NCBI RefSeq assembly: GCF_900176565.1
Contig: NZ_FXEH01000005.1
Span: forward strand, 955,384 to 1,019,383
Reading direction: 5' to 3'
Source of the DNA: Thalassobacillus devorans
GTDB lineage: Bacteria > Bacillota > Bacilli > Bacillales > Halobacillaceae
DNA length: 64,000 nt
Below are positions 1 to 9,200 of this stretch, in pieces. Each line of letters starts with the position of its first letter. Position 1 is the first letter of the stretch. The translations under genes were made by a program, and so were the position numbers. The notes under the pieces were generated by a model. That model was not told the DNA's origin. It saw nothing but the letters and a program-made list of their open reading frames with translations, and searched no databases.

Positions 1-401
1 GTGACAAACTGGATCAGGAAGTATCAGTTGTACGATTCATGCCGGATCATGTCCGTATTTACCATAAAGACTCCTTCTCCGGTGTCATCCTGGATCAAAT
101 CGGCTTTAACCGGCCGGAATCCCAGCAAGCAGAAGACTTCATGGAAAAAGCAACAAAAGAGCGGATTCCAGCAATGGAGGGCGATGTCCTGTTCCATTTT
201 GCATACGAAACAGGTGATGGCGCAGCTGAAGAAATGCAGCAAGAGTGGCTGAACGACCCGCTATTCAAGAATCTTGAAGTTGTGAAATCAGGAGACGTTC
301 ATGAAGTAAGTGATGCCATCTGGAATACAGCAGGAGGATATCTCGCTGCCAATGAAATGGTCGATGACCTGGAAAAAGTATTCCTGGATGAAGAAGAATA
401 A
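1..401 (+). CDS. Iron-siderophore ABC transporter substrate-binding protein, C-terminal part
   Basis: The reading frame is open from the left edge (frame starts at base 3) to TAA at 399-401, so the gene begins outside the window and about 132 C-terminal residues are seen. The segment NLEVVKSGDVHEVSDAIWNT followed by AANEMVDDL is the typical end of FecB/YfiY-class lipoproteins that deliver ferric siderophores to an ABC importer at the outer face of the membrane. Neither signal peptide nor lipobox can be seen because they lie upstream. A hairpin follows 12 bases after the stop, so it is the last gene of its unit. Siderophore specificity cannot be told. Confidence 0.75.
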   Translation, partial: DKLDQEVSVVRFMPDHVRIYHKDSFSGVILDQIGFNRPESQQAEDFMEKATKERIPAMEGDVLFHFAYETGDGAAEEMQQEWLNDPLFKNLEVVKSGDVHEVSDAIWNTAGGYLAANEMVDDLEKVFLDEEE

Positions 402-412
402 TTGCTAATAAT

Positions 413-446
413 AAGGCTGCCCCCCCTCAGGGCAGCCTTACTTTAT
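413..446 (+). terminator. Terminator of the siderophore-binding protein gene
   Basis: Ten-base perfect stem AAGGCTGCCC (413-422) with GGGCAGCCTT (430-439), seven-base loop, followed by a T-rich stretch TACTTTATA. It sits just after the stop codon at 401. Confidence 0.65.
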
Positions 447-452
447 ATCAAT

Positions 453-491
453 AAAACCGCCCTGCCGTATGCTGCCGGCCAGGGCGGTTTT
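453..491 (-). terminator. Terminator downstream of argGH and the ACTAGACA array
   Basis: Twelve-base perfect stem AAAACCGCCCTG (453-464) with CAGGGCGGTTTT (480-491). Read on the minus strand it is followed by ATTGATATAAAG, so it would end argGH transcripts after they have passed through the repeat array at 492-644. Confidence 0.6.
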
Positions 492-644
492 ACTAGACAA
501 TCTTTTTCAAATCTAGACACCAGCATGAGGTTACTGGACATTTTTAGAACGATACTAGACATTCCTGAAGGTTAATAAAACAAAATAATAATTTTACTAG
601 ACACTTTATGAAGTGAACTAGACAAACGAATTAAATACTAGACA
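492..644. repeat. Array of seven ACTAGACA-type repeats phased by about 21 bp
   Basis: Octamers start at 492 (ACTAGACA), 512 (TCTAGACA), 533 (ACTGGACA), 554, 596, 617 and 637 (all ACTAGACA). Start-to-start distances are 20, 21, 21, 42, 21 and 20, i.e. two helical turns with one empty slot near 575. The spacers are AT-rich and unrelated. The array lies between the argH stop and the minus-strand terminator, so it would be transcribed as TGTCTAGT repeats in the argGH 3' untranslated region. Function unknown. Confidence 0.8.
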
Positions 645-660
645 ACCTATCTTTTCACAG

Positions 661-2085
661 TCAGCCATCCAATTTAACGGCAGATTGCAGCGACTGCACC
701 CAGCTCAAGCTGGCTGTAATCGACTGTTCGGCACTGAGAAACTGTTCCTGTACCCGGTTCTTCGCCGGCCCTCCAGGCACATTTCGTGCTGCCACTACCG
801 ACTCCGGTGTCAAAGCTTCATAGATATCTTCTTCAATAGCGTCAGAGAATTGATGGAACTCCTCCAATGACAGGTCGAGAAGATAACAGCCTTTATTGAT
901 GCAATGCAGCACTACCTGGCCGACTACAGCATGAGCTTCACGAAACGGTACATTCTTCCCTACCAGGTAATCTGCAAGGTCGGTTGCATTGGAATAATCT
1001 TCCGCTACCGCTTTGTACATCGCCTCTTTGTTGACATGCATCGTTTCAATCATTGGAGCAAACAACGCTAACGCTCCTTTCAAGGTTTCAGCTGTATCAA
1101 ACATCCCCTCTTTATCTTCCTGCATATCTTTGTTGTAAGCGAGCGGCAGTGACTTCAATGTCGTCAGCATACCGATCAGGTTGCCATAGACCCGTCCGGT
1201 TTTCCCGCGGACCAGTTCCGGGACATCGGGATTTTTCTTTTGCGGCATCATACTGCTTCCGGTACAAAACGCGTCATCCAGCTCGATGAAGTTGAATTCC
1301 GTGCTTGACCATTGGACAAGCTCTTCCGAGAGCCGGGATAGATGCATGGAAACCATTGATGTATTCGCCAAGAATTCAATGACAAAATCCCGGTCACTGA
1401 CGGCATCCAGACTATTTTCGCATAGACCGTCGAACTGCAGCTTGTCGGCTACCTGCTGACGGTCAATTGGGAAGGTCGTGCCTGCCAGGGCTCCAGCACC
1501 AAGTGGCATCTGGTTGATCCGCTTGAAGCTGTCCTGCAAACGTTCGACATCACGCTGGAACATGAAGACATACGCCATCATATGATGAGCGAACGAAACA
1601 GGCTGTGCCCGCTGCAGGTGGGTATATCCTGGAAGAATCGTATCCAGATTGGTTTTCGCCTGGGTAAGCAAGGCTTGCTGCAATTGGACAAGCTGCTCCA
1701 CCATATCGACGACTACCTCACGCAGATAGAGACGCATATCAAGTGCAACCTGATCGTTACGGCTTCTCCCGGTATGAAGCTTACCGCTGAGCGGCCCGAT
1801 TTCCTTGCTCAATAGCTGTTCAACGTTCATGTGGATGTCTTCATGTCCGACATCCAGCTCCACTTTGCCACACTCGATTTTATAATCAACTTTATTCAGG
1901 CCTTCAATGATGATAGCCGCTTCCTGGTGGGTAAGAATCCCACAGGAAGCGAGCATATCTACATGAGCCATGCTGCCGATGATATCGTAACGGGCAAGTT
2001 TCCGGTCAAAGTTGATCGATGCTGTATATTCTTCTACGAGTTGATTGGTCGCTTTCGTGAAACGACCTCCCCATAATTTAGTCAC
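661..2085 (-). CDS. argH: Argininosuccinate lyase
   Basis: Cytoplasmic last enzyme of arginine synthesis; it splits argininosuccinate into arginine and fumarate. 474 residues, slightly longer than the usual 460. Visible family marks are TGRSRNDQV near residue 110 and the fumarase/aspartase signature [12 protein letters not shown] near residue 280, which carries the catalytic serine loop. The start is GTG at 2085, which overlaps the argG stop (GTGA), so it is translationally coupled to argG. The 3' side holds no gene, but an unusual octamer array (492-644) and then a terminator. Regulation is expected through the ARG-box promoter of argG. Confidence 0.97.
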   Translation of the reverse strand: MTKLWGGRFTKATNQLVEEYTASINFDRKLARYDIIGSMAHVDMLASCGILTHQEAAIIIEGLNKVDYKIECGKVELDVGHEDIHMNVEQLLSKEIGPLSGKLHTGRSRNDQVALDMRLYLREVVVDMVEQLVQLQQALLTQAKTNLDTILPGYTHLQRAQPVSFAHHMMAYVFMFQRDVERLQDSFKRINQMPLGAGALAGTTFPIDRQQVADKLQFDGLCENSLDAVSDRDFVIEFLANTSMVSMHLSRLSEELVQWSSTEFNFIELDDAFCTGSSMMPQKKNPDVPELVRGKTGRVYGNLIGMLTTLKSLPLAYNKDMQEDKEGMFDTAETLKGALALFAPMIETMHVNKEAMYKAVAEDYSNATDLADYLVGKNVPFREAHAVVGQVVLHCINKGCYLLDLSLEEFHQFSDAIEEDIYEALTPESVVAARNVPGGPAKNRVQEQFLSAEQSITASLSWVQSLQSAVKLDG

Positions 2086-3341
2086 GACTTAACCGCCTCT
2101 TTCAGATCTAATTTGACTTTATCTAAAGAGCTTCCTGTAATTTTTTCACCCTTTGTTACTGATGAATGGACTTTTGTCGGGAGTCCCCAAAGCTTGATGA
2201 AACCAAGAGCCGCTTCATGATCAAAGGCGTCATCCGGATTGTAAGTAGCCAGGTTGAAGTCATAAAGGGAGTATTCAGATTTACGTCCGATTACCTGCAC
2301 CTGCCCCTTATACAATTTAACCTTTACGACACCGGAGACATGTGTTTGTGTTTCTTCGATGAATGCTTTCAAGCCATCCATCAATGGCGAATACCATAGA
2401 CCTTCATATACCATTTGGGCGAATTTTTGTTCAACGATCGGCTTGAACTGAGCCACTTCACGAGGAAGCGTCAAGGATTCCAATGCCTGGTGAGATGTGA
2501 TCAATGTTGTCGCAGCAGGAGTTTCATAGATTTCTCTTGATTTAATCCCGACAAGACGGTTCTCGACGTGGTCGATACGTCCGACGCCATGCTTCCCTGC
2601 GATGTTATTCAGCTTCAAAATCAATTCTTCCAATGGAAGGGTCTCGTCATTAATAGCGACAGGCATCCCTTTCACAAAAGTGATCTCCAATTCTTCCGCT
2701 TTATCTGGTGCGTTTTCCGGTGAAGTTGTCAGATCGTAAGCTTCTTCCGGCGGCTGTGCCCAAGGATCTTCGAGTACGCCGCATTCGTTACTTCTTCCCC
2801 ACATGTTCTGGTCAATGCTGTAAGGGTTATCGACATCGACGGGTACCGGGATGCCATGTTCTTTCGCATATGCGATCTCTTCATCTCGTGACATCGCCCA
2901 TTCTCTTACTGGTGCTACGATTTCCAATTCTGGGTTCAATGCTGTAATTGCGACATCGAATCTTACCTGGTCGTTCCCTTTTCCCGTACAACCGTGAGCG
3001 ACAGCTACCGCTCCCTCTTTTTCCGCAATTTCTACCAGTACTTTAGCGATCAATGGACGGGATAACGCAGATACAAGCGGATACTGTCCTTCGTACATAA
3101 CATTTGCTTTCAAGGCTGGAAGCAGGTAATCCTCTGCAAACAATGCCTTTGCATCTACGGTATAAGATTTCAACGCTCCAACGTTCAACGCTTTTTCTTT
3201 TACAAAATCAAGGTCTTTCCCTTCTCCGATATCTAAACCGACAGCGATTACGTCATAGTTGTATTTATCCTGCAGCCATTTCACCGCTACCGAAGTATCT
3301 AATCCACCTGAATACGCTAATACTACTTTTTGTTTTTCCAT
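2082..3341 (-). CDS. argG: Argininosuccinate synthase
   Basis: Condenses citrulline and aspartate with ATP to argininosuccinate, the step before ArgH. 419 residues; the ATP-binding PP-motif [10 protein letters not shown] is at residues 9-18, and the family motif [13 protein letters not shown] lies near residue 115. Family length is about 400 residues, and the sequence appears intact. ATG at 3341 is preceded on the minus strand by AAAGGGGAG about 10 bases upstream. First gene of the argGH operon, ending in the four-base GTGA overlap with argH. Its promoter carries ARG-box-like sites, so arginine-dependent repression by an ArgR/AhrC protein is the likely control. Confidence 0.97.
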   Translation of the reverse strand: MEKQKVVLAYSGGLDTSVAVKWLQDKYNYDVIAVGLDIGEGKDLDFVKEKALNVGALKSYTVDAKALFAEDYLLPALKANVMYEGQYPLVSALSRPLIAKVLVEIAEKEGAVAVAHGCTGKGNDQVRFDVAITALNPELEIVAPVREWAMSRDEEIAYAKEHGIPVPVDVDNPYSIDQNMWGRSNECGVLEDPWAQPPEEAYDLTTSPENAPDKAEELEITFVKGMPVAINDETLPLEELILKLNNIAGKHGVGRIDHVENRLVGIKSREIYETPAATTLITSHQALESLTLPREVAQFKPIVEQKFAQMVYEGLWYSPLMDGLKAFIEETQTHVSGVVKVKLYKGQVQVIGRKSEYSLYDFNLATYNPDDAFDHEAALGFIKLWGLPTKVHSSVTKGEKITGSSLDKVKLDLKEAVKS

Positions 3342-3388
3342 TATAGTCAGCTCCCCTTTGCTGTTGTTTTCCTCGTTCTTTTAAGATA

Positions 3389-3423
3389 TGAATTATTATG
3401 CATTATTAAGTATATTAATTCAA
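3389..3423 (-). promoter_or_regulatory. argGH promoter with overlapping ARG boxes
   Basis: On the minus strand TTGAAT (3418-3423) and CATAAT (3395-3400) are separated by 17 bp, a good sigma-A promoter. TGCATAATAATTCA (3389-3402) matches the ARG-box core TGAATwwwwATTCA at all but one base and covers the -10 element. A weaker half-match at 3409-3422 is centred 20 bp away, close to the paired ARG-box spacing. Repression by ArgR/AhrC is inferred. Confidence 0.6.
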
Positions 3424-3460
3424 CCGTTTATCGTGAATTTTTTAAAAAAGTTTTTGAAGG

Positions 3461-3499
3461 CATAAAAAAAGCGCGCAGTGACAAGCTTTTGCGCGCTTT
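3461..3499 (-). terminator. Terminator of pdxK
   Basis: Stem AAAGCGCGC (3468-3476) with GCGCGCTTT (3491-3499). Read on the minus strand the hairpin is followed by seven T, just after the pdxK stop at 3507. Confidence 0.8.
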
Positions 3500-3506
3500 A
3501 TTTCTT

Positions 3507-4310
3507 TTATAATTTTTTATTGCGGTAGGCTGCGTGGTTTGTTGATCCTATTCCCCGTTCGAATGACAATGCATGGCGAATTGCCTCAGTTACAAACGAC
3601 TTTGCCAGGGTTACTGCCGCTTCCATCTCCTCACCCTTTGCCAATTCGGCTGTGATCGCGGCGGCATAAGTGCAGCCGGCCCCGCTTGTATGAATCGTAT
3701 TGATCCGTTCCGAACGAAATTCTTTGAAATGGTTCCCGTCATATAAGATATCAACTGCCGGGTAGTCAGCGAGGGCACCGCCTTTGACTAGGACATAACG
3801 AGAGCCCAGCTGATGGAGTTCTTTAGCTGCCTGGTACATCGCTTCGATATTATCAATCGTCTTCCATTCTAAGAGCTTAGCCGCTTCCATTGTGTTAGGA
3901 GTGATAATATCGGCAAGGGGGAAAAGTCGTTCTTTCATGTTCACAATCGCGTCATCTCTCAATAACTGTGACCCCATTTTACCGATCATGACCGGATCCA
4001 CGACAATATGGCCTGTCCTTTCTTTTGTTACTATAGTAGATACATGTTCAATGATTTCTTGCGTGAACAGCATGCCGGTTTTCAAAGCATCGACCCCGAC
4101 ATGTTCAAATGCTGAGTATAGCTGTGCTTCAATCGCCTCAAGCGGTTGGGTGAAAATTCCCTGTTCCGTCTTAGCATTATTAGCAACGATAGCAGTGATG
4201 GCACTCATGCCATATACTTCCCGCTCCTGGAAAGTCTTCAAGTCTGCCTGGATACCGGCACTCCCTTGTGCAGCTGACCCTGCAATCGTCAATGTCCGGG
4301 CAATAGTCAT
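3507..4310 (-). CDS. pdxK: Pyridoxine/pyridoxal/pyridoxamine kinase (ThiD-like fold)
   Basis: 267-residue ribokinase-fold kinase that phosphorylates B6 vitamers in the cytosol. The sequence opens LTIAGSAAQGSAGIQADLK where true ThiD has GSDSSGGAGIQ, and the anion-hole motif is TSGAGCTYAAAITA near residue 210. These departures, and a canonical thiD elsewhere in this window (62631-63437), favour the PdxK branch seen in Bacillus rather than hydroxymethylpyrimidine kinase. Single gene ending in a strong terminator, divergent from the cvfC-like gene. Substrate preference between pyridoxal and HMP cannot be settled from sequence alone. Confidence 0.8.
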   Translation of the reverse strand: MTIARTLTIAGSAAQGSAGIQADLKTFQEREVYGMSAITAIVANNAKTEQGIFTQPLEAIEAQLYSAFEHVGVDALKTGMLFTQEIIEHVSTIVTKERTGHIVVDPVMIGKMGSQLLRDDAIVNMKERLFPLADIITPNTMEAAKLLEWKTIDNIEAMYQAAKELHQLGSRYVLVKGGALADYPAVDILYDGNHFKEFRSERINTIHTSGAGCTYAAAITAELAKGEEMEAAVTLAKSFVTEAIRHALSFERGIGSTNHAAYRNKKL

Positions 4311-4460
4311 AGCGAAAATCCTTTCTTCTCTCTTTTTTTCATCATCATACTACGACTCCTGTAATAAACCAATCGGGATGCTGCAGGCTGCGGGAATGGA
4401 TAGCAGCGCAAATCTCTGTTAAAATCATCAGTAGAATAAAGGAAAAAGGGGGACCACCAT

Positions 4461-5609
4461 ATGAAAATCGTGTCGATTGAACCGACGCCGAGTCCCAATT
4501 CAATGAAAATCAATCTGGATGAAGAGCTTCCAGCAGGTGATACCTATAATTACAAACAAGGGGATAACCTGGAACAGGCTCCCCAGCATATAAAAGACCT
4601 CCTTGCTATCGATGGCGTGAAAAGTCTCTACCATGTCATGGATTTTATCGCACTCGATCGTAACCCACGCGCTTCCTGGGAAAATGTCCTCCCTGAAGTG
4701 AGGGAAGCGCTTGGAACAAAAGAGGAAAATCGTGATCAGGAAAACACGCAGCAGCAGCCTGCTCAAGCAGAAGATGCTTTCGGAGAAGTGAAAGTGTTCG
4801 TGCAAATGTTCCGAGGCATCCCTATGCAGATTAAGCTTGATGACGGTAGTGAAGAAAAGCGGGTCGGGCTGCCGGAGATGTTTATGAATGCAGCTATGAA
4901 AGCATCCCCCGCTTCTCCCAATATGGTCATGGAACGAAAGTGGGTCGAACAGAATCCTCGTTATGGCGATATGGAAGAAATTGGCCGGGAAGTCGCCGAG
5001 GAACTGGCTGCAAGCTACGATGAACAACGACTGGAGGCACTGGTTGAGCGAGCATTTGAAGAAGGAGCAGAAGAACCCGTTGAACCTCGCAAGGCCACCC
5101 AGGAGGATATTCTGGCAAGCCTTGACGATTCCGATTGGAAAGTACGTTATGCAGCACTTGACCGTATGAACCCTGCTTTTAAAGATTTGCCGGTCCTGGA
5201 AAAAGCTCTGCATGATGAAAAAGGGTCGATTCGCCGGCTGGCAACCGCCTACCTTGGTATGATTGAAGAACCGGAAGTCCTCCCTTATCTATACCAGGCG
5301 TTGAAGGACAAGTCAGTCACCGTCCGGAGAACAGCCGGGGACTGTTTATCCGATTTAGGTTTCAAAGACGCCATGCCGGAAATGATCGCTTCCCTTTCTG
5401 ATCCGAATAAACTTGTCCGGTGGCGGGCGGCGATGTTTTTATATGAAATCGGGGACGAAACAGCAATCACTAAGTTGGAAGAAGCTATTGACGATCCGGA
5501 ATTTGAAGTAAGGATGCAGGCGAAAATGGCACTGCAGCGTATTAAAGGCGGCGAAGAAGCCAAAGGCTCCGTCTGGCACCAAATGACCCAGGCCCGGAAA
5601 AACAATTGA
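4461..5609 (+). CDS. YpgR/CvfC-like protein: NifU N-terminal domain plus HEAT repeats
   Basis: 382 residues. Residues 1-85 resemble the Nfu/NifU N-terminal scaffold domain (opening MKIVSIEPTPSPNSMKINLD), followed by a conserved middle part. About residues 215-370 hold HEAT-type repeats, e.g. LLASLDDSDWKVRYAALDRM-like units repeated four to five times. Homologues are called conserved virulence factor C in staphylococci and YpgR in Bacillus; the molecular function is not established. ATG at 4461 follows AAAAAGGGGG. The bacilliredoxin gene lies 59 bp downstream on the same strand, the same pairing as ypgR-yphP in Bacillus, suggesting a shared redox or Fe-S role (inference). Confidence 0.85.
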   Translation: MKIVSIEPTPSPNSMKINLDEELPAGDTYNYKQGDNLEQAPQHIKDLLAIDGVKSLYHVMDFIALDRNPRASWENVLPEVREALGTKEENRDQENTQQQPAQAEDAFGEVKVFVQMFRGIPMQIKLDDGSEEKRVGLPEMFMNAAMKASPASPNMVMERKWVEQNPRYGDMEEIGREVAEELAASYDEQRLEALVERAFEEGAEEPVEPRKATQEDILASLDDSDWKVRYAALDRMNPAFKDLPVLEKALHDEKGSIRRLATAYLGMIEEPEVLPYLYQALKDKSVTVRRTAGDCLSDLGFKDAMPEMIASLSDPNKLVRWRAAMFLYEIGDETAITKLEEAIDDPEFEVRMQAKMALQRIKGGEEAKGSVWHQMTQARKNN

Positions 5610-5668
5610 TTTTTTCGCTGTAGGGGTCCATCGTATAACTACGTTAATTATTTAAAGGAGGATTTAAT

Positions 5669-6097
5669 ATGAATGCTTATGAAGAATATATGAAACAAAT
5701 GGCGCAGCCAATGCGTGATGAATTGACGAATGCTGGTTTCAAAGAATTAACCACGCCAGAGGAAGTAGACGAATTCGTAGCGAATACTAAAGGCACAGCA
5801 CTCGTTGTCGTTAACTCTGTATGCGGATGTGCAGCGGGGCTTGCCCGCCCGGCAGCCCGTGAATCCCTGGCTTACGAAAAAACACCAGAACACCTGGCTA
5901 CTGTCTTTGCAGGCCAGGATCGTGAAGCAACAGCTCGTATGCGTGAACACTTTGAAGGGTTAGAGCCTTCCTCTCCCTCCATGGCACTGATGAAAGATGG
6001 CAAGGTCGTTCACTTCATTCCACGTGAAGATATTGAAGACTTTGAAGTGGAAGAAATCGTAGATAACCTGAGCAACGCTTACGACAAGCATTGTTAA
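5669..6097 (+). CDS. brxA: Bacilliredoxin BrxA/BrxB family (YphP)
   Basis: 142-residue thioredoxin-fold protein with the CxC active site in VNSVCGCAAGLARPAAR (cysteines near residues 53 and 55). The family removes bacillithiol from S-bacillithiolated proteins after oxidative stress. Strong ribosome site AAAGGAGG at 5655-5662. It follows the cvfC-like gene and ends before a long hairpin terminator. BrxA and BrxB are paralogues; the A assignment rests on the YpgR neighbour only. Possible relation to the unusual peroxiredoxin at 26 kb is functional, not genomic. Confidence 0.92.
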   Translation: MNAYEEYMKQMAQPMRDELTNAGFKELTTPEEVDEFVANTKGTALVVVNSVCGCAAGLARPAARESLAYEKTPEHLATVFAGQDREATARMREHFEGLEPSSPSMALMKDGKVVHFIPREDIEDFEVEEIVDNLSNAYDKHC

Positions 6098-6128
6098 ACA
6101 AGTTTACGCAGCTATACAAATTGACAAT

Positions 6129-6177
6129 ACCCCTCTCCCGATATACCATAATAGGTATATAACGAGGAGGGGTTTTT
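6129..6177 (+). terminator. Long hairpin terminator after brxA
   Basis: Outer stem ACCCCTC (6129-6135) with GAGGGGT (6167-6173) and inner perfect stem ATATACC (6141-6147) with GGTATAT (6154-6160), followed by TTTTT and CTT. A TTGACA at 6121-6126 precedes it but no downstream gene would use it. Confidence 0.75.
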
Positions 6178-6398
6178 CTTGAGCAAAGAAGACAAGAAAC
6201 ATTGTTACCAGGGCTCCTGACAAATTTCCAAATCCGATGATGGTCAGAAAGGGAATAACGGCGGCAAACCGAAGTTCCCCCCAATATGACCAGGTACCAT
6301 CGGAATGCTCCTGGTAGGAGTATATATTGTCATCATGCAGTTGATGCGCTAAAGAGGGGCCTTTTGTGCCCCTCTCATTACATATTCGGAGTGATTGT
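6178..6398. other. Intergenic stretch with a second GC hairpin
   Basis: No convincing gene. A minus-strand frame here encodes a hydrophobic stretch but overlaps the next gene's start and has no ribosome site. A hairpin AGAGGGG (6353-6359) with CCCCTCT (6369-6375) lies just before the next start codon at 6399. Confidence 0.4.
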
Positions 6399-7334
6399 AT
6401 GTTTGAAGTCAAACCCCATCCGGAATTATCCTGGTCCATTTCCCGTCACAAAACACTGATGGAATGTCCGAGAAAATATGGTTACGACTATTACGTCTCT
6501 CATAACGGATGGCTTCGTGATGCAGATTCCCTCGCACGTCATACCTACCGTCTAAAAAAGCTGACCAATCTGGAAATGCTGTTCGGAAGTATTGTCCACG
6601 ATACCATCTATCAAGTTATCCAGCATTTCTTAAAGACAAGGAAAATACCATCCGAGCAAAAGCTGATTGACCGGATCAGGCAACAAATGAATCAGGGATT
6701 CATTGACTCGACACGACGGGAGCATCTTTGGCATGACAAGCCGAAGCATTATACGATGCTGCATGAAATCTACTATAGCCAGCAGGATAAGCTTCCTCCC
6801 AACAAAACGGCTAAAATCCAGGCACGTCTGGGTACAGCGATGAATAACTTCCTCAAGAGCCAAACGTTTCACGATATCCAAACTCCGGAAAATATTCGCT
6901 TTGTCGCCTCGGAGGACTTTCGTTATATGATGATTGGTGATGTGAAAATTTATATCGTTATGGACCTTGTCTACCGTGATATTAACCAGGATAAATGGGT
7001 GATCGTCGATTGGAAAACAGGTAAAGCATCAGCAGAGGACCGCAATCAGCTGGCTTTATATGCCCTTTACCTGAAGCAAAGGTACCAGATAGATTCTTTA
7101 GATAAAATCATAATACGAAATGAATATTTGCTGGAAGGCCACCATAAAGAACATGCCTTGAATGCAACGGATTTGATCAATGTACAGAACCTGTTCGGGA
7201 TGAGTATCCAGGAAATGTCCCGTTATCTTGCCGATGTAGAAAAAAACGAGCCCTTACCCATCGATCAGTTCCCGAAATACCAGGAAGACCATAAGTGTGC
7301 CCGGTGTAACTACCAGGAATTATGCTTTGGCTAA
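6399..7334 (+). CDS. PD-(D/E)XK nuclease family protein (RecB/Cas4-like) with four-cysteine cluster
   Basis: 311 residues from ATG 6399, chosen over the upstream frame extension because CGGAGTG precedes it and a hairpin covers the earlier region. The family motifs are GSIVHD near residue 65, an acidic strand VMDLVYRD near residue 185, and VDWKTGK near residue 205, which supplies the D-x-K pair. A first cysteine sits in MECPRKYGYDYY near residue 22 and three more in CARCNYQELC at the C-terminus, the arrangement of Fe-S containing AddB, Cas4 and Dna2-type nucleases. No CRISPR or addAB genes lie nearby. The substrate is unknown. Confidence 0.8.
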   Translation: MFEVKPHPELSWSISRHKTLMECPRKYGYDYYVSHNGWLRDADSLARHTYRLKKLTNLEMLFGSIVHDTIYQVIQHFLKTRKIPSEQKLIDRIRQQMNQGFIDSTRREHLWHDKPKHYTMLHEIYYSQQDKLPPNKTAKIQARLGTAMNNFLKSQTFHDIQTPENIRFVASEDFRYMMIGDVKIYIVMDLVYRDINQDKWVIVDWKTGKASAEDRNQLALYALYLKQRYQIDSLDKIIIRNEYLLEGHHKEHALNATDLINVQNLFGMSIQEMSRYLADVEKNEPLPIDQFPKYQEDHKCARCNYQELCFG

Positions 7335-7384
7335 TAGATTAATAGAAACAGGACTATTATCCCACAAATATAGTGCGTAATATT

Positions 7385-7414
7385 CTGACTTTTCTGCCTC
7401 CTTTCTTTTATAAT
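7385..7414 (+). promoter_or_regulatory. Sigma-A-like promoter of the M4 protease gene
   Basis: CTGACT (7385-7390), 18 bp, TATAAT (7409-7414), ending 30 bp before the TTG start at 7445. The -10 is a perfect consensus and the -35 differs at the first base. Confidence 0.55.
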
Positions 7415-7444
7415 GGATATCAAACCATTAGAGGAGGAATTTTT

Positions 7445-9119
7445 TTGAAGAAAAAACGTTTATTACCAGCACTCGTATTATCGACGACCATGCTTGCCGG
7501 AACGTTTGCCCCTCTCCCTGCCGAAGCTGTACATACCAATGTGTTCAACAGAGGCTATCGCACAAAAACATGGCCTTGATAACGGAAACAAGCCTCTGTT
7601 TGTTATTGAAAAACAGGCAGAAAAGCAGCACGCCAGCAATGCAACTGCAGCACTTGACCACTTAGAAAAGAATACAAATAAATATAAAATCAATAACCCA
7701 AAAGCAAACTTGTTGGAAAAAAAGACCGAAAAAGATGAACTGGATATGACCCATGTCCGGATGCAACAAAGCAAAAATGGCATCCCTGTTGAAGGAAGCG
7801 AAGTGATTGTCCATTTTGACAAGGATAATTCGGTAACTGCTGTAAACGGGGAGTTCAATACGGCTGTGGATAAGGCTGAAATGAATACCGATCCTTCTAT
7901 CACACAATCTCAAGCGTTAGCTGCTGCTAAACAAGCGGTGAAAGCCCCTGAAAAGCTGGAATATCAGCCAACGAGTGAGCTGGTTATCTATCCTTTCGAA
8001 GGGGATAGCTATCTCGCCTATAAGGTGAATGTCAATTTTATGGGTGAAAAACCGGGGAATTGGTTTGTATATGTGGATGCACAGACTAATGAAGTAATCG
8101 ACCAATACAATGCCTTGATGCATGCCGATGGTTTCCTGCCAGCTGAGGGATCAGGTTTGGGGGTCCTCGATGACCACCGCAAACTACACGTCTCTCATAA
8201 GAATGAAAAAAATGGAGAAGGAACAAAGTTTTACCTTAGCGATTATTCTCATAATAATTTAGATGGCATCCATACCTATGACCTGGCAAACGAGTGGGGA
8301 GGCACTGGTGAAGTGCATTCCAAAACAGGCAGTGCCTGGAAGGATGACTACGACCGTCCTGCTGTTGATGCCCACTATAATTCTGAAAAAGTATATGAAT
8401 ACTACTTAGAAGAGCATGACCGTAATTCGATTGATGGAGAAGGAATGGCCATCGTATCCAAGGTCCATTTTGGCGAAGACTATAATAACGCTTTCTGGAA
8501 TGGACGTGAGATGACTTATGGCGATGGTGATGGTGAATTTTTCATTCCACTGTCAGCCGGTCTTGATGTGGCTGCCCATGAAATGACACATGGGGTCATC
8601 ACTCACTCTGGCGGTCTTAAATATCGCAACCAGTCTGGTGCCTTGAATGAAGCTTTCGCAGATATATTCGGAGCACTTGTCGATGAAGACGATTGGGAAG
8701 TCGGTGAGGATATCATGGCAGATGCCGCCAAGGAATCCGGCAGAACATCTCTACGCAGCCTGAGCGATCCGAGCAAATACCCTGTGGGGGCGGATTATGT
8801 GCCATATGGTGATGGCAGCGGCATGTACCCTTCTCATATGGAGGAATATTATGACCTTCCGCTTAACCTTGATAATGGCGGCGTCCATATCAACTCTTCC
8901 ATCATCAACCATGCCGCTTACCTTACAGGCGAACAGATCGGGAAGGAAAAACTCGGACAAATCTATTACAGAGCACTGACTGTCTACTTCACACCTGATA
9001 CTAACTTCAGCCAGGCCAGACAGGCTTTGATCCAATCTGCAGTTGATCTATACGGTGAATCCAGTGAAGAAGCACTTGCTACAGCAGACGGATTGAACCA
9101 GGTAGGTATTACAGAATAG
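7445..9119 (+). CDS. Thermolysin-like M4 neutral metalloprotease, frameshifted after the signal peptide
   Basis: Secreted zinc endopeptidase. TTG at 7445, preceded by GAGGAGG, opens a signal peptide (KKKRLLPALVLSTTM, then PAEA) in frame 2. That frame stops soon after, while the propeptide and mature enzyme continue in frame 3 from about 7551. Skipping one A around 7548-7550 rejoins them as VFN-EAIAQKHG. The rest looks complete: FTP/PepSY propeptide, the zinc motif HEMTH in DVAAHEMTHGVITHSG, the third ligand in NEAFADIFG, and the catalytic histidine in NGGVHINSSIINHAAYL. Either a one-base sequence error or an inactivated exoenzyme that has lost its export signal. Confidence 0.88.
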
Positions 9120-9139
9120 TTCAAGGATATCTCCCCCGG

Positions 9140-9166
9140 AGCCCTCCAGAATTTGGAGGGCTTTAT
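9140..9166 (+). terminator. Terminator of the M4 protease gene
   Basis: Stem GCCCTCCA (9141-9148) with TGGAGGGC (9154-9161), five-base loop, followed by TTTATTA. Confidence 0.75.
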
Positions 9167-9200
9167 TACTGCTTATAGTTTTAACAGCCAATACAAACAA

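Noticed and set aside
492-644. CRISPR array
   Set aside because: The repeats are only eight bases with 12-13 base spacers and no cas genes nearby; this is a phased motif array, not a CRISPR.
4500-5213. 237-residue minus-strand ORF across the cvfC-like gene
   Set aside because: Shadow of a conserved coding frame on the plus strand; cysteine- and phenylalanine-rich composition typical of antisense reading.
6121-6149. Promoter TTGACA ... TACCAT downstream of brxA
   Set aside because: It overlaps the brxA terminator and no gene or stable RNA follows in a sensible position.
6104-6439. 111-residue minus-strand ORF with hydrophobic stretch between brxA and the nuclease gene
   Set aside because: Overlaps the start of the nuclease gene and both hairpins, has no ribosome site, and no recognised family. 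Kept only as an intergenic note.
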